A DNA stretch of 64,000 bases from Streptomyces sp. NBC_01335 (GCF_035953295.1 NZ_CP108370.1:4555001-4619000); one strand, 5' to 3'; counted from the stretch's first letter, positions 25,038 through 34,832 are shown. Notes: a model not told the origin generated them from the sequence alone. Program-made: numbers and translations.

Positions 25038-26210
25038 TCACCCCTTCCGGCCGCCCCGCAGCCGTGCCAGCAGGGCGTCCTCGGCGCGGCGCGCGCCCGG
25101 GTCCTCCCAGAAGGTGACGGGGACGCCCCGGAGGTGGCGGCCGTACGGGTCCAGGACATGGCCCGCCAGCTTGAGGGGCCAGAGGGTCACCGCCCGGTCG
25201 GCGACGACGAGTTCGGGGAAGCGGGTGGCCAACCGGGCCTCGAAGGCGCCGATTTCCTCGGCCGAGCGGAGCCACACCGCGAGCATCAGGTTGTACGGCC
25301 CCGACAGCGAGGCGCAGAGGCGGGTTTCGCGCATCCCGATGAGCTGGGAGGCGATCCGCGCGGTGTCGGCGGCCGGGGCGATGCCCCACAGGGTCACCGA
25401 GATGGGCCAGCCGGAGAGGTAGCGCGCCACCTCGCAGCGGTAGATGAGGGCGTCTTCGCGGTGCATCCGGTCGAGTCGGCGGCGGACGGTGCTGGGGCTC
25501 ACGCCCAGGCGTTCCGCGAGCCGGGCGGCGGGCCGGCGGAAGTCCTCGCTCAGCAGCAGGTAGAGCCGGTTGTCCAGGTCGTCCGGGGCGGTCAGGCCCC
25601 GGCGCGGGTGGGAGGGGCCCCGGTCCCTGGTCAGGGCGTCCTGGCTGTCCGGGTCGAGCCGGTCCAGCCGCCAGCGGCTGCCCTCGGTGTGGACGGCGGT
25701 GGCGATCTGGGAGCGGGTGGCCGCGACACCGGGCAGCGCACCGAGGCGGAAGCCGACGTACCTGGCCAGCATCGCCTGGTCGGGGAAGGCGGCGGTGAGG
25801 ACGAGGTCGCGGGAGCCGGTGACGTGCTCGATGGTGATCAGGTGCGGGTCGTCCGCGATCTCCGCCGCCACCTCGTGCAGGGCGCCCGCGGCGCAGTCCA
25901 CATCGATGAACGCGATGATCGGCAGCGTCACCCCGGACGCCACGGTGTAGCAGCTCAGCCAGGCGTGTCCGGCCTCGGTGAGCCGGTTCCAGCGGCGCGC
26001 GGCCGTCGAACCGTCCACCCCGAGCGCCTTGCCGATCTGCGCCCACTCCGCACGGGGCGAGGTCTGCAACGCGGTGATCAGCAGATAGTCCAGCTCGTCC
26101 AGCTCGTCCAGCGGGGCGTCGCCGGGGGCGGTGGCCCCACGGCCGGGGCCTGGGCCGGGGCTGTCGGCGGGAGCCGGGGCCGTGGTGGATTTCTGCGTGG
26201 AGGACCTCAT
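25038..26210 (-). CDS. Two-unit Lrp/AsnC-family regulator
   Basis: Tandem Lrp/AsnC protein of 390 residues from ATG 26210. The first unit has HTH LDYLLITALQTSPRAEWAQIGKALGVDGSTAARRWNRL plus a RAM domain; the second has HTH LDNRLYLLLSEDFRRPAARLAERLGVSPSTVRRRLDRM plus a RAM domain. Usual Lrp proteins have one unit of about 150 residues. AGGAAAG lies 10 bp before this ATG, whereas the ATG at 26237 has no RBS. It is divergent from an M20 amidohydrolase across 59 bp, which it probably controls. Confidence 0.88.
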   Translation of the reverse strand: MRSSTQKSTTAPAPADSPGPGPGRGATAPGDAPLDELDELDYLLITALQTSPRAEWAQIGKALGVDGSTAARRWNRLTEAGHAWLSCYTVASGVTLPIIAFIDVDCAAGALHEVAAEIADDPHLITIEHVTGSRDLVLTAAFPDQAMLARYVGFRLGALPGVAATRSQIATAVHTEGSRWRLDRLDPDSQDALTRDRGPSHPRRGLTAPDDLDNRLYLLLSEDFRRPAARLAERLGVSPSTVRRRLDRMHREDALIYRCEVARYLSGWPISVTLWGIAPAADTARIASQLIGMRETRLCASLSGPYNLMLAVWLRSAEEIGAFEARLATRFPELVVADRAVTLWPLKLAGHVLDPYGRHLRGVPVTFWEDPGARRAEDALLARLRGGRKG

Positions 26211-26269
26211 CGGCGCCGCTTTCCTGCGGATGATCATCAGTGGAGTGCTCGGGTCCGCACCATACGCCC

Positions 26270-27466
26270 ATGTCTCTGCTCCAGGATGCCCACGCCCTCG
26301 CCCCCGCGCTGACCGCACTCCGCCACGCCCTCCACCGGGAACCCGAACTCGGCCTCGACCTCCCGCTCACCCAGCGCAGGATCGTGGACGCCCTGGCGGG
26401 ACTCGGGCTGGAGATCACCCCCGGGCAGGGGCTCAGCTCCGTCACCGCCGTGCTGCGCGGCGGGCTGCCCGGTCCGGCGGTGCTGCTCCGCGGTGACATG
26501 GACGGGCTGCCCGTGCAGGAGGACACCGGCCTCCCGTACGCCTCGGTGCTCGACGGCCGGATGCACGCCTGCGGCCACGACCTGCACGTCACCGGGCTCG
26601 TCGGCGCGGCCCGGCTGCTGGCGGACCGGCGCGCGGAGCTGGCCGGGGACGTGGTGTTCATGTTCCAGCCGGGCGAGGAGGGCCAGGGCGGCGCGAAGAT
26701 CATGATCGAGGAAGGGGTGCTGGACGCGGCGGGGGAGCGGGTCGTCGCCGCGTACGCCCTGCACGTGCTGTCCACCGGGGCGCCGACCGGTTTCGCCGCG
26801 ACCCGGCCGGGCCCGATCCTGGCCGCCTCGGACGCGGTCCACGTCACCGTGCACGGCCGGGGCGGGCACGGCTCCTCCCCGCACCTGGCGGCCGACCCGG
26901 TGCCCGCGATGTGCGCGATGGTCACCGCGCTCCAGACCCTGGTCACCCGTGAGAGGGACATCTTCGACCCGGCGGTCGTCACCGTGGGCCGGATCGAGGC
27001 CGGTACGGCGCCCAACGTCATCCCGGAGCACGCGCGCTTCTCCGCCACCGTACGGACCTTCTCCGACGCCGCCCGCGCCGCCGTCCGCACCGGCTTCGAG
27101 CGGACCGTGCACGGGGTGGCCGCCGCCCACGGGGTCACGGCGACCGTCGACTACGTGGACCAGTATCCGCCGACCGTCAACCACGCCGAGGACGCGGCCT
27201 TCGCGCTGGAGACCGCGCGGCGGATCCTCGGCCGGGACCACGCCTTCGAGGCGCCCAAGCCGATGGCCGGGGCGGAGGACTTCTCGTTCGTGCTGCGCGA
27301 GGTACCCGGCGCGTTCGTCGGGCTCGGCGCCTGCCCGCCCGGCGTCGACCCCGCCACCGCCCCGATGAACCACTCCGCCCAGGCGGTGTACGACGACGGC
27401 GCCCTGCCGCACGCCGCCGCACTGCTCGCCGGGCTGGCCCTGCGCCGCCTCGGCCACGACGTGTAG
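26270..27466 (+). CDS. M20-family amidohydrolase
   Basis: Metal-dependent amidohydrolase of 398 residues in the M20D (hippurate hydrolase/IAA-amino acid hydrolase) group. Metal and catalytic motifs visible are DMDGLP, GRMHACGHDLHVT, the catalytic Glu pair in FQPGEEGQGGAK, the dimerisation-domain GGHGSSPH and the C-terminal MAGAEDFSFVL. It would release an acyl group or an amino acid from an N-acylated substrate. ATG 26270 is chosen over a GTG at 26240 for family length. The Lrp regulator is divergent; an exporter follows. Confidence 0.9.
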   Translation: MSLLQDAHALAPALTALRHALHREPELGLDLPLTQRRIVDALAGLGLEITPGQGLSSVTAVLRGGLPGPAVLLRGDMDGLPVQEDTGLPYASVLDGRMHACGHDLHVTGLVGAARLLADRRAELAGDVVFMFQPGEEGQGGAKIMIEEGVLDAAGERVVAAYALHVLSTGAPTGFAATRPGPILAASDAVHVTVHGRGGHGSSPHLAADPVPAMCAMVTALQTLVTRERDIFDPAVVTVGRIEAGTAPNVIPEHARFSATVRTFSDAARAAVRTGFERTVHGVAAAHGVTATVDYVDQYPPTVNHAEDAAFALETARRILGRDHAFEAPKPMAGAEDFSFVLREVPGAFVGLGACPPGVDPATAPMNHSAQAVYDDGALPHAAALLAGLALRRLGHDV

Positions 27467-27543
27467 CGGCCCGCCCCGGGGTGTGTGGTCACCGTGCCGA
27501 CACGCCCCGGCCTTCGGCTTTCCGGTGTCACCGCCGCCCGCCC

Positions 27544-27583
27544 CGCTGGAGCCCGCCCATGACCGCTGGAGCCCGCCCATGAC
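27544..27583 (+). repeat. Perfect 20-bp tandem duplication across the MFS start codon
   Basis: Two copies of a 20-bp unit (27544-27563, 27564-27583), each with a GGAG-like RBS and an ATG. As 20 is not a multiple of 3, the first ATG (27559) opens a 7-codon ORF whose TGA overlaps the second ATG (27579), the real start of the MFS gene. Confidence 0.9.
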
Positions 27584-29018
27584 CGCCACCGCACCGCCCA
27601 CCCCGCCGCCGGCCACCCCGGCCCCGGCCGGACCGCCACCCGCCACCGCGTCCGTGACGGCGGTCGTGGGACTCCTCGTGTTCTTCGAGGCGACCAGCGG
27701 CTTCCTCCAGGTCGGGCTGTCCCCGCTGCTGCCCGACCTCGCCGACCACCTCTCCATCGGTTCGGCTTCCCTCAACTGGGTGGTCTCCGTGCAGCTGTTG
27801 GCGGCGGCGGTGTGCGTCCCGCTGTTCGGGCGGCTCGGTGATCTGTACGGCCACCGCCGGATGCTCCGGATCGCGCTCGCGCTGATCGCCGTCGGCACGC
27901 TGACCGTCGCCCTCGCGCCCGACTACCCGGTGCTGCTGGCCGGCCGGGTGCTCCAGGGGCCGATCGCGGCGCTGCTGCCACTGGAGATCGCCCTCGTACG
28001 GGACCGGCTGCCGGTCGCCGAAGCGCGCCGGGCCATCGCCCGGCTCGTCGGGGCGCTGACGCTCGGCGCCATGGCGGGCGGGGTGGTGATGGGGCTGGTG
28101 GACTCCGCGTTCGGCTCCCTGCGGCTGACCCTGCTGGTCCCGGCCGTCCTCGCGGCGGCCTGCGTGCCGGTCTCCTTCGTCGCCGTACCGGAGTCCCGGA
28201 ACAGGGCGGGCGGGCGCGTCGACCGGGCCGGGGTGGTACTCCTCGGCGCCGCGATGATCGCCCTGCTCGCCGGGGTGTCCGGCGCGGAGGACGGCTCCTG
28301 GGGCTCGGTGCGCGTACTCGGCCCGGTGCTGCTGGGGCTCGCGCTGCTCGCCCTGTGGGTGCGGGTCGAACTGCGCAGCGGCGAACCGCTCGTGGACGTA
28401 CGGGCGTTGGCGGCGCGGACCTCCGCACCCTTCTACTGCGCCGCCTTCCTCTTCGGAGTCTTCTACTTCGGCAGCCAGACCCCCAACTCCACCTTCTACG
28501 CGGCCGATCCGGCGACCGACGGTTACGGGTTCGGGCTCGGCGCCCTCGCCATCTCGCTGGTGTCGCTGCCCGGAGCGGTCGGCAGCGTCGTCGGCTCCCT
28601 CTCCACGGCCGCGCTGGCGAAGCGGATCGGCTACCGGCCGACGCTGATGGCCGCCTTCGGCCTGGTCGCGCTCACCTTCACCCAATTCGCCTTCTTCCAC
28701 GACCGGATGTGGCAGATGGCGACCGGCTCGGCCTTCCTCGGCCTCGGTGTCGGGCTGGCGCTGGGCGCCATGCCCACCGTCATCGTGGAGGCGGGCGAGC
28801 CCGCCCGTACGGGGATCGCCGCCGCCCTCTACAACAACGTGAAGACACTCGGCGGAGCCGTGGCGGGCGGGGTGTTCGCCTCTCTGCTCGGCGCGTTCCG
28901 CTCGGACCTCACCGGCGAGCCGGGCGAGGGCGGCTACACGGCGGTGTGGCTGGTCGGCGCGGCGGCGGCCCTCGCGGCGGTCGCGATGAGCGCGCTGTCG
29001 CGGCGTCGGGAGGGGTGA
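27579..29018 (+). CDS. MFS exporter (DHA2-like)
   Basis: MFS transporter of 479 residues with 12-14 predicted spans after a Pro/Ala-rich N-terminus. Visible motifs are the motif A-like loop GRLGDLYGHRRMLR and the motif C-like segment GALTLGAMAGGVVMGLVDSAFG. The substrate cannot be inferred; the family is mainly drug or metabolite efflux. The start lies in the second copy of a 20-bp duplication. A TetR gene follows on the opposite strand, after a run of 30-bp repeats. Confidence 0.88.
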   Translation: MTATAPPTPPPATPAPAGPPPATASVTAVVGLLVFFEATSGFLQVGLSPLLPDLADHLSIGSASLNWVVSVQLLAAAVCVPLFGRLGDLYGHRRMLRIALALIAVGTLTVALAPDYPVLLAGRVLQGPIAALLPLEIALVRDRLPVAEARRAIARLVGALTLGAMAGGVVMGLVDSAFGSLRLTLLVPAVLAAACVPVSFVAVPESRNRAGGRVDRAGVVLLGAAMIALLAGVSGAEDGSWGSVRVLGPVLLGLALLALWVRVELRSGEPLVDVRALAARTSAPFYCAAFLFGVFYFGSQTPNSTFYAADPATDGYGFGLGALAISLVSLPGAVGSVVGSLSTAALAKRIGYRPTLMAAFGLVALTFTQFAFFHDRMWQMATGSAFLGLGVGLALGAMPTVIVEAGEPARTGIAAALYNNVKTLGGAVAGGVFASLLGAFRSDLTGEPGEGGYTAVWLVGAAAALAAVAMSALSRRREG

Positions 29019-29109
29019 GGCGCGCTGTCGTGACGGCGGGGCGGGTGAGGCCCGCAGTCGTGGCGGAGGGGCGGGTGAGCCGCACCCTCGTGGCGCCGGG
29101 GCGGGCGAG
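28991..29109 (+). repeat. Four degenerate 29-30 bp tandem repeats at the MFS 3' end
   Basis: Units at 28991-29019, 29020-29049, 29050-29079 and 29080-29109 share the pattern CGC-N3-TCGTGGCG-N3-GGGGCGGGTGAG. The first encodes the last residues and the stop of the MFS gene. The rest fill the gap to the convergent tetR, as expected if the gene end was copied by slippage. Confidence 0.8.
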
Positions 29110-29117
29110 CGCCCGGG

Positions 29118-29723
29118 TCAGTCCGTCTCGGGGAGTGCCGTCCCGGGGGCCAGCCGGCGGGCCAGCTCCACGATGTACGCCCGCGTCTCCGCGTCGCCGG
29201 CCCCCTCCCCGCCGTCGACGCTCCCCATGATCAGGCGGGCGAGCTGCGGGAACGCCGAGGGCAGTACCGCGATGCCCAGCACCGCGAGGAACGTGGCGGC
29301 GGCCCGGGTGTCCGGGGCCGTACCGAGGGTGCGGGCGAGCGAGCCCACCATGCCGGCGTACCGGGCGCGGCGCTCCCCGCCGGCGGGCAGTGCCCCCGAG
29401 TCGTGGTGCAGCGCCTCCCACATCATCAGGCGCAGCAGCTCCGGGTTGGCGCGGTGCAGGTCGTGGACGCGCCCGGCGTAGGCGCCGAGGTCGCCGGCCG
29501 GCGGGCCGAGCAGCGCCGCGTGCTCCTCGACCGCCTCGGCGACGACGGCGGCGAAGAGCTTCTCCTTGCTGCCGAAGTACCCGTAGATCCGCTCCTTGTT
29601 GGCACCCGCCGCCCGGGCGATGCGGTCGACCCGGGCGCCGCCCATGCCGTGCGCGGCGAATTCGGTACGGGCTGCCGCCAGGAGCCGGGCGCGGGTTCCC
29701 ACAAGCTGATCGGGTGAGGACAT
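29118..29723 (-). CDS. TetR-family regulator
   Basis: TetR regulator of 201 residues. HTH at about 10-55 (RARLLAAARTEFAAHGMGGARVDRIARAAGANKERIYGYFGSKEKLFAAV) and a C-terminal ligand domain. It is divergent from a ketosynthase gene, with a CCAACCA-TGGTTGG dyad just upstream of its start. It is convergent with the MFS exporter, so either neighbour could be a target; the dyad position favours itself and the ketosynthase. Confidence 0.9.
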   Translation of the reverse strand: MSSPDQLVGTRARLLAAARTEFAAHGMGGARVDRIARAAGANKERIYGYFGSKEKLFAAVVAEAVEEHAALLGPPAGDLGAYAGRVHDLHRANPELLRLMMWEALHHDSGALPAGGERRARYAGMVGSLARTLGTAPDTRAAATFLAVLGIAVLPSAFPQLARLIMGSVDGGEGAGDAETRAYIVELARRLAPGTALPETD

Positions 29724-29740
29724 GGCACAACCCTACATGG

Positions 29741-29760
29741 CCAACCATCCAGTTGGTTGG
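29741..29760. promoter_or_regulatory. TetR operator candidate between tetR and the ketosynthase
   Basis: Dyad with 7-bp arms CCAACCA (29741-29747) and TGGTTGG (29754-29760), 18 bp from the tetR start codon and 49 bp before the ketosynthase ATG. AACCA/TGGTT arms are common in TetR operators. Confidence 0.65.
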
Positions 29761-29808
29761 GTACGGTTCCGGGCATTGCCGCAGACCGCTGGGAAAGGCG
29801 AACCACTC

Positions 29809-31149
29809 ATGGGCGCGACATCCGCCGAGACCGATGCAGTGACCTCCTCCGCGAATTCCTCCGTGACCTCCTCCGCGACTTCCTTCGAGACCGGCACCTC
29901 GGCCTCCTCCTCCGCGACCCGCCCGGCCGCCGGACGGCCCCTTCCCGAGGTGCTGGTGACCGGGCTCGGGGCCACCACCCCGCTGGGCGGCAGCCTCCCC
30001 GAGACCTGGTCGGCGCTGCTGGCGGGGAGGAACGGCGTCGGGGTCCTGGACGAGCCCTGGGCCGAGCCGCTGCCCGCCCGGCTGGCCGCCAGGATGCGGG
30101 CGGACCCGGCGGGTGCCCTGGAACGCACTCTGGCCCGCCGCCTGGACCGGTGCGAGCAGGCGGCCCTGGTCAGCGCCCGGGAGGCGTGGGCCGACGCGGG
30201 GCGGCCGGAGACCGATCCGGAGCGGGTGGCCGTGGTCATCGGTACGGGCGTGGGCGGGGTGCTCTCGCTGCTCGGCCAGGACGACGTGCTGGAGAGCGCG
30301 GGGCCCCGGAAGGTCTCCCCGCACACCGTGCCGATGCTGATGCCCAACGGGCCCGCCGCCTGGGTGAGCATCGACCTCGGCGCGCGGGGCGGCGCCCACG
30401 CCCCGGTCAGCGCCTGCGCGTCAGGCGCCGAGGCTCTCGCCTACGGCCTCGACCTGATCCGGCTCGGCCGGGCCGACGTGGTGGTGGCGGGCGGCGCGGA
30501 GGCGTGTCTGCACGCGCTGCCGCTGGCCGGGTTCGCCCGGATGATGGCGCTCTCCACGGCCAACGACGACCCGGAGCGGGCCTCCCGCCCCTTCGACGCG
30601 GCCCGCAACGGCTTCGTACTGGGGGAGGGCGCCGCCGCCCTCGTCCTGGAGCGCGCCGAACACGCCCGCGCGCGGGGCGTCCGGCCCCACGCGGTCCTCG
30701 CCGGGGCCTCGGTCACCTCCAGCGCCGGGCACATCACCGCCTCCGACCCGGACGGCCAGGTGCGTTCCATGCGCAGGGCCTACCGGGAGGCGGGGCTCGC
30801 CCGCGCGGACGTCGGCCTCGTCCACGCGCACGCCACCTCCACCCCGCAGGGCGACCTCGCCGAGGCGCTCGCGGTCCGCGAGGCGCTGGGCGGCCACCCG
30901 GCGGTCACCGCCACCAAGTCGATGACGGGCCATCTCCTCGGCGCCTCGGGCGCGTTGGGTGCGGCCGTCGCGGTGCTCTCGCTGCGCGACGGGATCACCC
31001 CGGCGATCAGGAACCTCGACGTCCGCGACCCGGCCGTGGACCTGGACCTGGTGACCGGGGAGCCCCGCAAGGGGAGTTGGGGCGCGGCGCTCGCCAACTC
31101 CTTCGGTTTCGGCGGGCACAACGTCTCGCTCGCCTTCACGGAGGCGTGA
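29809..31149 (+). CDS. Stand-alone beta-ketoacyl-ACP synthase (KAS II type)
   Basis: Ketosynthase of 446 residues with a complete Cys-His-His set: Cys in SACASGAEALAYG, His in HAHATSTPQGD and His in SMTGHLLGASGA. It would extend an acyl-ACP with malonyl-ACP. There is no adjacent ACP, so it is not part of a visible fatty-acid or polyketide operon. The N-terminus carries about 45 Ser/Thr-rich low-complexity residues not usual for FabF. The ATG at 29809 has GAAAGG about 10 bp upstream. It is divergent from a TetR gene with a shared operator. Confidence 0.9.
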   Translation: MGATSAETDAVTSSANSSVTSSATSFETGTSASSSATRPAAGRPLPEVLVTGLGATTPLGGSLPETWSALLAGRNGVGVLDEPWAEPLPARLAARMRADPAGALERTLARRLDRCEQAALVSAREAWADAGRPETDPERVAVVIGTGVGGVLSLLGQDDVLESAGPRKVSPHTVPMLMPNGPAAWVSIDLGARGGAHAPVSACASGAEALAYGLDLIRLGRADVVVAGGAEACLHALPLAGFARMMALSTANDDPERASRPFDAARNGFVLGEGAAALVLERAEHARARGVRPHAVLAGASVTSSAGHITASDPDGQVRSMRRAYREAGLARADVGLVHAHATSTPQGDLAEALAVREALGGHPAVTATKSMTGHLLGASGALGAAVAVLSLRDGITPAIRNLDVRDPAVDLDLVTGEPRKGSWGAALANSFGFGGHNVSLAFTEA

Positions 31150-31222
31150 GAGGCCGCCGACGAGGCGCCCGTGATCCGGCCAGGACCGGCGCGGCCCAGC
31201 CGGACACCACCTGGGCGGTGTC

Positions 31223-31996
31223 CTAACGCACCGACCGCAGCGCCCGGAGCGTGGGCGTCCCGCCCCGCTCGGGCCGCCGCTCGGGGGTGTCCCGTACGGG
31301 TCCCTCGCCGCCGCCCGTACCGCCGCTCCCGTTCCCGCGTTCCTGCCCACGCTCGCGTACCAGCCCCGGCAGCGCGGTCAGCTCGGTGAGCGCGTCCACG
31401 CGCCAGTCCGCCGACTCCACCACGTCCGGGTGATCCGCCCACCAGTGCCCGAACGGGCCCCGCCGCAGGTGGGCGGTGCGCAGACCGGCGGCCTTCGCCG
31501 GGAAGAGGTCCTCGGCCGGGTGGTCGCCGACGTACACCGTGGTGCGCGGTTCGGCGTCCGACGCCTTGAGCACCCGGGCGAAGAACTCCGGGTCCGGCTT
31601 GGCCACGCCCCACTCCGCCGAGGTGACGACGAGGTCCGCGGGGAGGTCCAGGGCCCGCAACTGCTCGGTGGCGCGCGCCGACCGGTGCCCCGCCACCACC
31701 ACCCGGAACCCGAGCGAGCGGAGTCCGGCGAGCGCCGGGCGCACGTCCGGGTAGAGGTCCCGTTCGCCGAGGTGCACGCCGCGGCCCGCCGCCTCGCGGG
31801 CGAGCTCCGCCTCCGCCACGTCCATGCCGGGGCGGAGCAGCGCCAGCGCGTCCGTGGCGCATCCGCCCCCGACGACGGCGGCGCCGACCAGAGCGCTCAC
31901 CGTGTGCGCGGGCACACCCAGCCAATCGGCCCAGGACGCCCAGTGGCGGTCGTCGCGTACGAGGGTCTCACCGATGTCGAACACGATCGTTTCCAT
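31223..31996 (-). CDS. HAD-superfamily hydrolase
   Basis: HAD hydrolase of 257 residues. Motif I is VFDIGETLV, with the second Asp of DxD replaced by Gly-Glu; motif II is VVVAGHRS; motif III Lys lies in [11 protein letters not shown]; motif IV is [18 protein letters not shown]. The C-terminus is a disordered Gly/Arg/Glu-rich tail of about 40 residues. It is probably a phosphatase or similar; substrate unknown. The ATG at 31996 is chosen because the HAD core begins there. The frame stays open far upstream, but only as the antisense of fbiC. Confidence 0.85.
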   Translation of the reverse strand: METIVFDIGETLVRDDRHWASWADWLGVPAHTVSALVGAAVVGGGCATDALALLRPGMDVAEAELAREAAGRGVHLGERDLYPDVRPALAGLRSLGFRVVVAGHRSARATEQLRALDLPADLVVTSAEWGVAKPDPEFFARVLKASDAEPRTTVYVGDHPAEDLFPAKAAGLRTAHLRRGPFGHWWADHPDVVESADWRVDALTELTALPGLVRERGQERGNGSGGTGGGEGPVRDTPERRPERGGTPTLRALRSVR

Positions 31997-32089
31997 CACC
32001 GTGCCGACCCTACGGGGCGGACCCCGCCGCACCGCCGACATCCGCGCCCGGGCGCGCGGCGCGGGTTCCGGGGCGCGGGTTCCACGGGG

Positions 32090-32180
32090 TGCGGTGGTGG
32101 TGTGCGCGACCCTGCGGTGATGGTGTGCGCGACCCTGCGGTGGTGGTGTGCGCGAACGTGCGGCGAGGTGTGCGTGACCG
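32090..32180. repeat. 23-bp tandem repeats upstream of fbiC
   Basis: Three copies of a 23-bp unit (32090-32112, 32113-32135, 32136-32158; consensus TGCGGTGGTGGTGTGCGCGA then CCC) and a fourth degraded copy to about 32180. They fill much of the 234-bp region between the divergent HAD and fbiC genes, so they sit in or near promoters. Confidence 0.85.
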
Positions 32181-32230
32181 TGCGCGTGACCGGCCGACCC
32201 GGGCGCCGGCGCCGCTCGTATGCTCGGTCC

Positions 32231-34813
32231 ATGACCGATCCTCAGAGCGGACGCCCCACGACCAACGCCATGCGGCGCGCACTCAAACGGGCACGTGACG
32301 GTGTGGCCCTCGACGCGACCGAGGCCGCCGTACTCCTCCAGGCGCGCGGTGACGACCTGACGGACCTCGCCGCGTCCGCCGCCCGGGTACGCGACGCGGG
32401 CCTGGAAGCGGCGGGCCGGCAGGGCGTCATCACGTACTCCCGCAAGGTGTTCATCCCGCTCACCCGCCTCTGCCGCGACATCTGTCACTACTGCACCTTC
32501 GTCACCGTCCCCGGCAAGCTCCGCCGCGAGGGCCACGGGATGTTCCTCTCGCCCGACGAGGTCCTCGACATCGCACGCAAGGGCGCGGCGCTCGGCTGCA
32601 AGGAAGCGCTCTTCACCCTCGGCGACCGCCCCGAGGACCGCTGGCCCGAGGCGCGGGAGTGGCTGGAGGCCGAGGGGTACGACGACACCCTGGCGTACGT
32701 ACGCGCCATGGCGATCCGGGTCCTGGAGGAGACGGGCCTGCTCCCGCACCTCAACCCCGGGGTGCTCGGCTGGACCGATCTCCAGCGGCTCAAGCCGGTC
32801 GCCCCGTCGATGGGGATGATGCTGGAGACCACCGCGACCCGCCTCTGGTCCGAGAAGGGCGGCCCGCACCACGGCTCCCCGGACAAGGAACCGGCCGTCC
32901 GGCTGCGCGTCCTGGAGGACGCCGGCCGCTCCAACGTCCCCTTCACCACCGGCATCCTGATCGGCATCGGCGAGAACTACGAGGAGCGCGCCGACTCCCT
33001 CTTCGAGATCCGCCGCACCGCCCGCGCCTACCACGGCATCCAGGAAGTCATCATCCAGAACTTCCGCGCCAAGCCGGACACCGCGATGCGCGCGATGCCC
33101 GACGCGGAGCTGGAGGAGCTGGCCGCGACGATCGCGGTGGCCCGGCACATCCTCGGCCCCGCGGCCCGTATCCAGGCCCCGCCGAACCTGGTGGACTCCG
33201 AGTACGCCCTGATCGTCGGGGCGGGCATCGACGACTGGGGCGGGGTCTCGCCGCTCACCCCCGACCACGTGAACCCCGAGCGCCCCTGGCCGCACATCGA
33301 CGAACTCGCCGCCCGCACCGCCGAGTCCGGGTTCGCGTTGCGCGAACGCCTCACCATCTACCCGGAGTTCATCCAGCGCGGCGAACCGTGGCTCGACCCC
33401 CGGCTGCTCCCGCACGTGCGCGCGCTCGCCGACCCCGAGACCGGCATGGCGAAGGAGGGTGCGATCCCGGTCGGCCTGCCCTGGCAGGAACCGGACGAGG
33501 AGTTCGGCGCGAGTGGCCGCACCGACCTGCACCGCACCATCGACACCGAGGGCCGCACCGGCGACCGCCGCGAGGACTTCGACGAGGTGTACGGGGACTG
33601 GGAGGCGCTCCGCGAGGCCGCCGCCCCCGGCATGGTTCCGTCCCGCATCGACGGGGACGTGCGGGAGGCGCTGAGCCAGGCCGCCGACGACCCGACGAAG
33701 CTCACCGACGCCCAGGCCCTCGCCCTCTTCCACGCGGACGGCCCGGCGCTCGACGAGCTCTGCCGGATCGCGGACACGCTGCGCCGCGACACGGTCGGCG
33801 ACGAGGTCACCTACATCGTCACCCGGAACATCAACTTCACCAACGTCTGCTACACCGGCTGCCGTTTCTGCGCCTTCGCGCAGCGCCGCACCGACGCCGA
33901 CGCGTACACCCTCTCCCTCGACCAGGTCGCCGACCGGGCCGCCCAGGCGTGGGACGTCGGCGCGGTGGAGGTCTGCATGCAGGGCGGCATCCACCCGGAC
34001 CTGCCCGGCACCGCCTACTTCGACATCGCGCGGGCCGTGAAGGAACGCGTCCCCGGCATGCACGTCCACGCCTTCTCCCCGATGGAGGTCGTCAACGGGG
34101 CCACCCGCACCGGGCTTTCGATCCGGGACTGGCTGATCGCCGCGAAGGAGGCCGGACTCGACTCCATCCCCGGCACGGCGGCGGAGATCCTGGACGACGA
34201 GGTCCGCTGGGTCCTCACCAAGGGCAAACTGCCCACCGCCACCTGGCTGGAGGTCGTGAAGACCGCCCACGAGGTCGGCCTGCGTTCCTCGTCCACCATG
34301 ATGTACGGGCACGTCGACCAGCCCCGCCACTGGCTGGGCCACCTCCGTACCCTCGCCCGGCTCCAGCAGGAGACGGGCGGGTTCACCGAGTTCGTGACCC
34401 TCCCGTTCATCCACACCAACGCCCCGGTCTACCTCGCCGGCATCGCCCGCCCCGGCCCCACCGACCGCGACAACCGCGCCGTCACCGCCATGGCCCGGCT
34501 GCTGCTCCACCCGCACATCACCAACATCCAGACCAGCTGGGTGAAGCTCGGCACCGAGGGCGCCGCGGAGATGCTCCGCTCGGGCGCCAACGACCTCGGC
34601 GGGACCCTGATGGAGGAGACCATCTCGCGTATGGCCGGGTCGAGTTACGGCTCGTACCGCTCCATCCAGGACCTGGTCGCCATCGCCGAACTCGCGGGCC
34701 GCCCGGCGAAGCCGCGCACCACCCTGTACGGCGAGGTCCCCGCGGAACGCGTCGCCGCGGCGACCGCCTCGGACGGCCACCTGCCGGAGCTGCTGCCGGT
34801 CCTGCCGGGCTGA
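32231..34813 (+). CDS. fbiC: FO synthase FbiC (fused CofG-CofH radical SAM)
   Basis: Bifunctional FO synthase of 860 residues, making the deazaflavin chromophore of coenzyme F420 from tyrosine and a pyrimidine intermediate. The N-terminal CofG-like half has CRDICHYC (Cys81, Cys85, Cys88). The C-terminal CofH-like half has CYTGCRFC (Cys540, Cys544, Cys547). Both radical SAM clusters are complete and the length fits actinobacterial FbiC. It starts at ATG 32231. It stands alone on the plus strand; other F420 genes are not in this window. Confidence 0.96.
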   Translation: MTDPQSGRPTTNAMRRALKRARDGVALDATEAAVLLQARGDDLTDLAASAARVRDAGLEAAGRQGVITYSRKVFIPLTRLCRDICHYCTFVTVPGKLRREGHGMFLSPDEVLDIARKGAALGCKEALFTLGDRPEDRWPEAREWLEAEGYDDTLAYVRAMAIRVLEETGLLPHLNPGVLGWTDLQRLKPVAPSMGMMLETTATRLWSEKGGPHHGSPDKEPAVRLRVLEDAGRSNVPFTTGILIGIGENYEERADSLFEIRRTARAYHGIQEVIIQNFRAKPDTAMRAMPDAELEELAATIAVARHILGPAARIQAPPNLVDSEYALIVGAGIDDWGGVSPLTPDHVNPERPWPHIDELAARTAESGFALRERLTIYPEFIQRGEPWLDPRLLPHVRALADPETGMAKEGAIPVGLPWQEPDEEFGASGRTDLHRTIDTEGRTGDRREDFDEVYGDWEALREAAAPGMVPSRIDGDVREALSQAADDPTKLTDAQALALFHADGPALDELCRIADTLRRDTVGDEVTYIVTRNINFTNVCYTGCRFCAFAQRRTDADAYTLSLDQVADRAAQAWDVGAVEVCMQGGIHPDLPGTAYFDIARAVKERVPGMHVHAFSPMEVVNGATRTGLSIRDWLIAAKEAGLDSIPGTAAEILDDEVRWVLTKGKLPTATWLEVVKTAHEVGLRSSSTMMYGHVDQPRHWLGHLRTLARLQQETGGFTEFVTLPFIHTNAPVYLAGIARPGPTDRDNRAVTAMARLLLHPHITNIQTSWVKLGTEGAAEMLRSGANDLGGTLMEETISRMAGSSYGSYRSIQDLVAIAELAGRPAKPRTTLYGEVPAERVAAATASDGHLPELLPVLPG

Positions 34814-34832
34814 TCCGGCACGCGCCGCCGCA

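Noticed and set aside
32090..32180. Possible CRISPR array
   Set aside because: Units abut directly with no spacers, only three and a half copies, and no cas genes nearby.
31223..34780. A 1185-codon open frame on the minus strand that includes the HAD hydrolase
   Set aside because: The part beyond 31996 is the antisense of fbiC, with Gly/Arg/Val composition typical of a high-GC shadow and no family similarity. Only the HAD part is kept.
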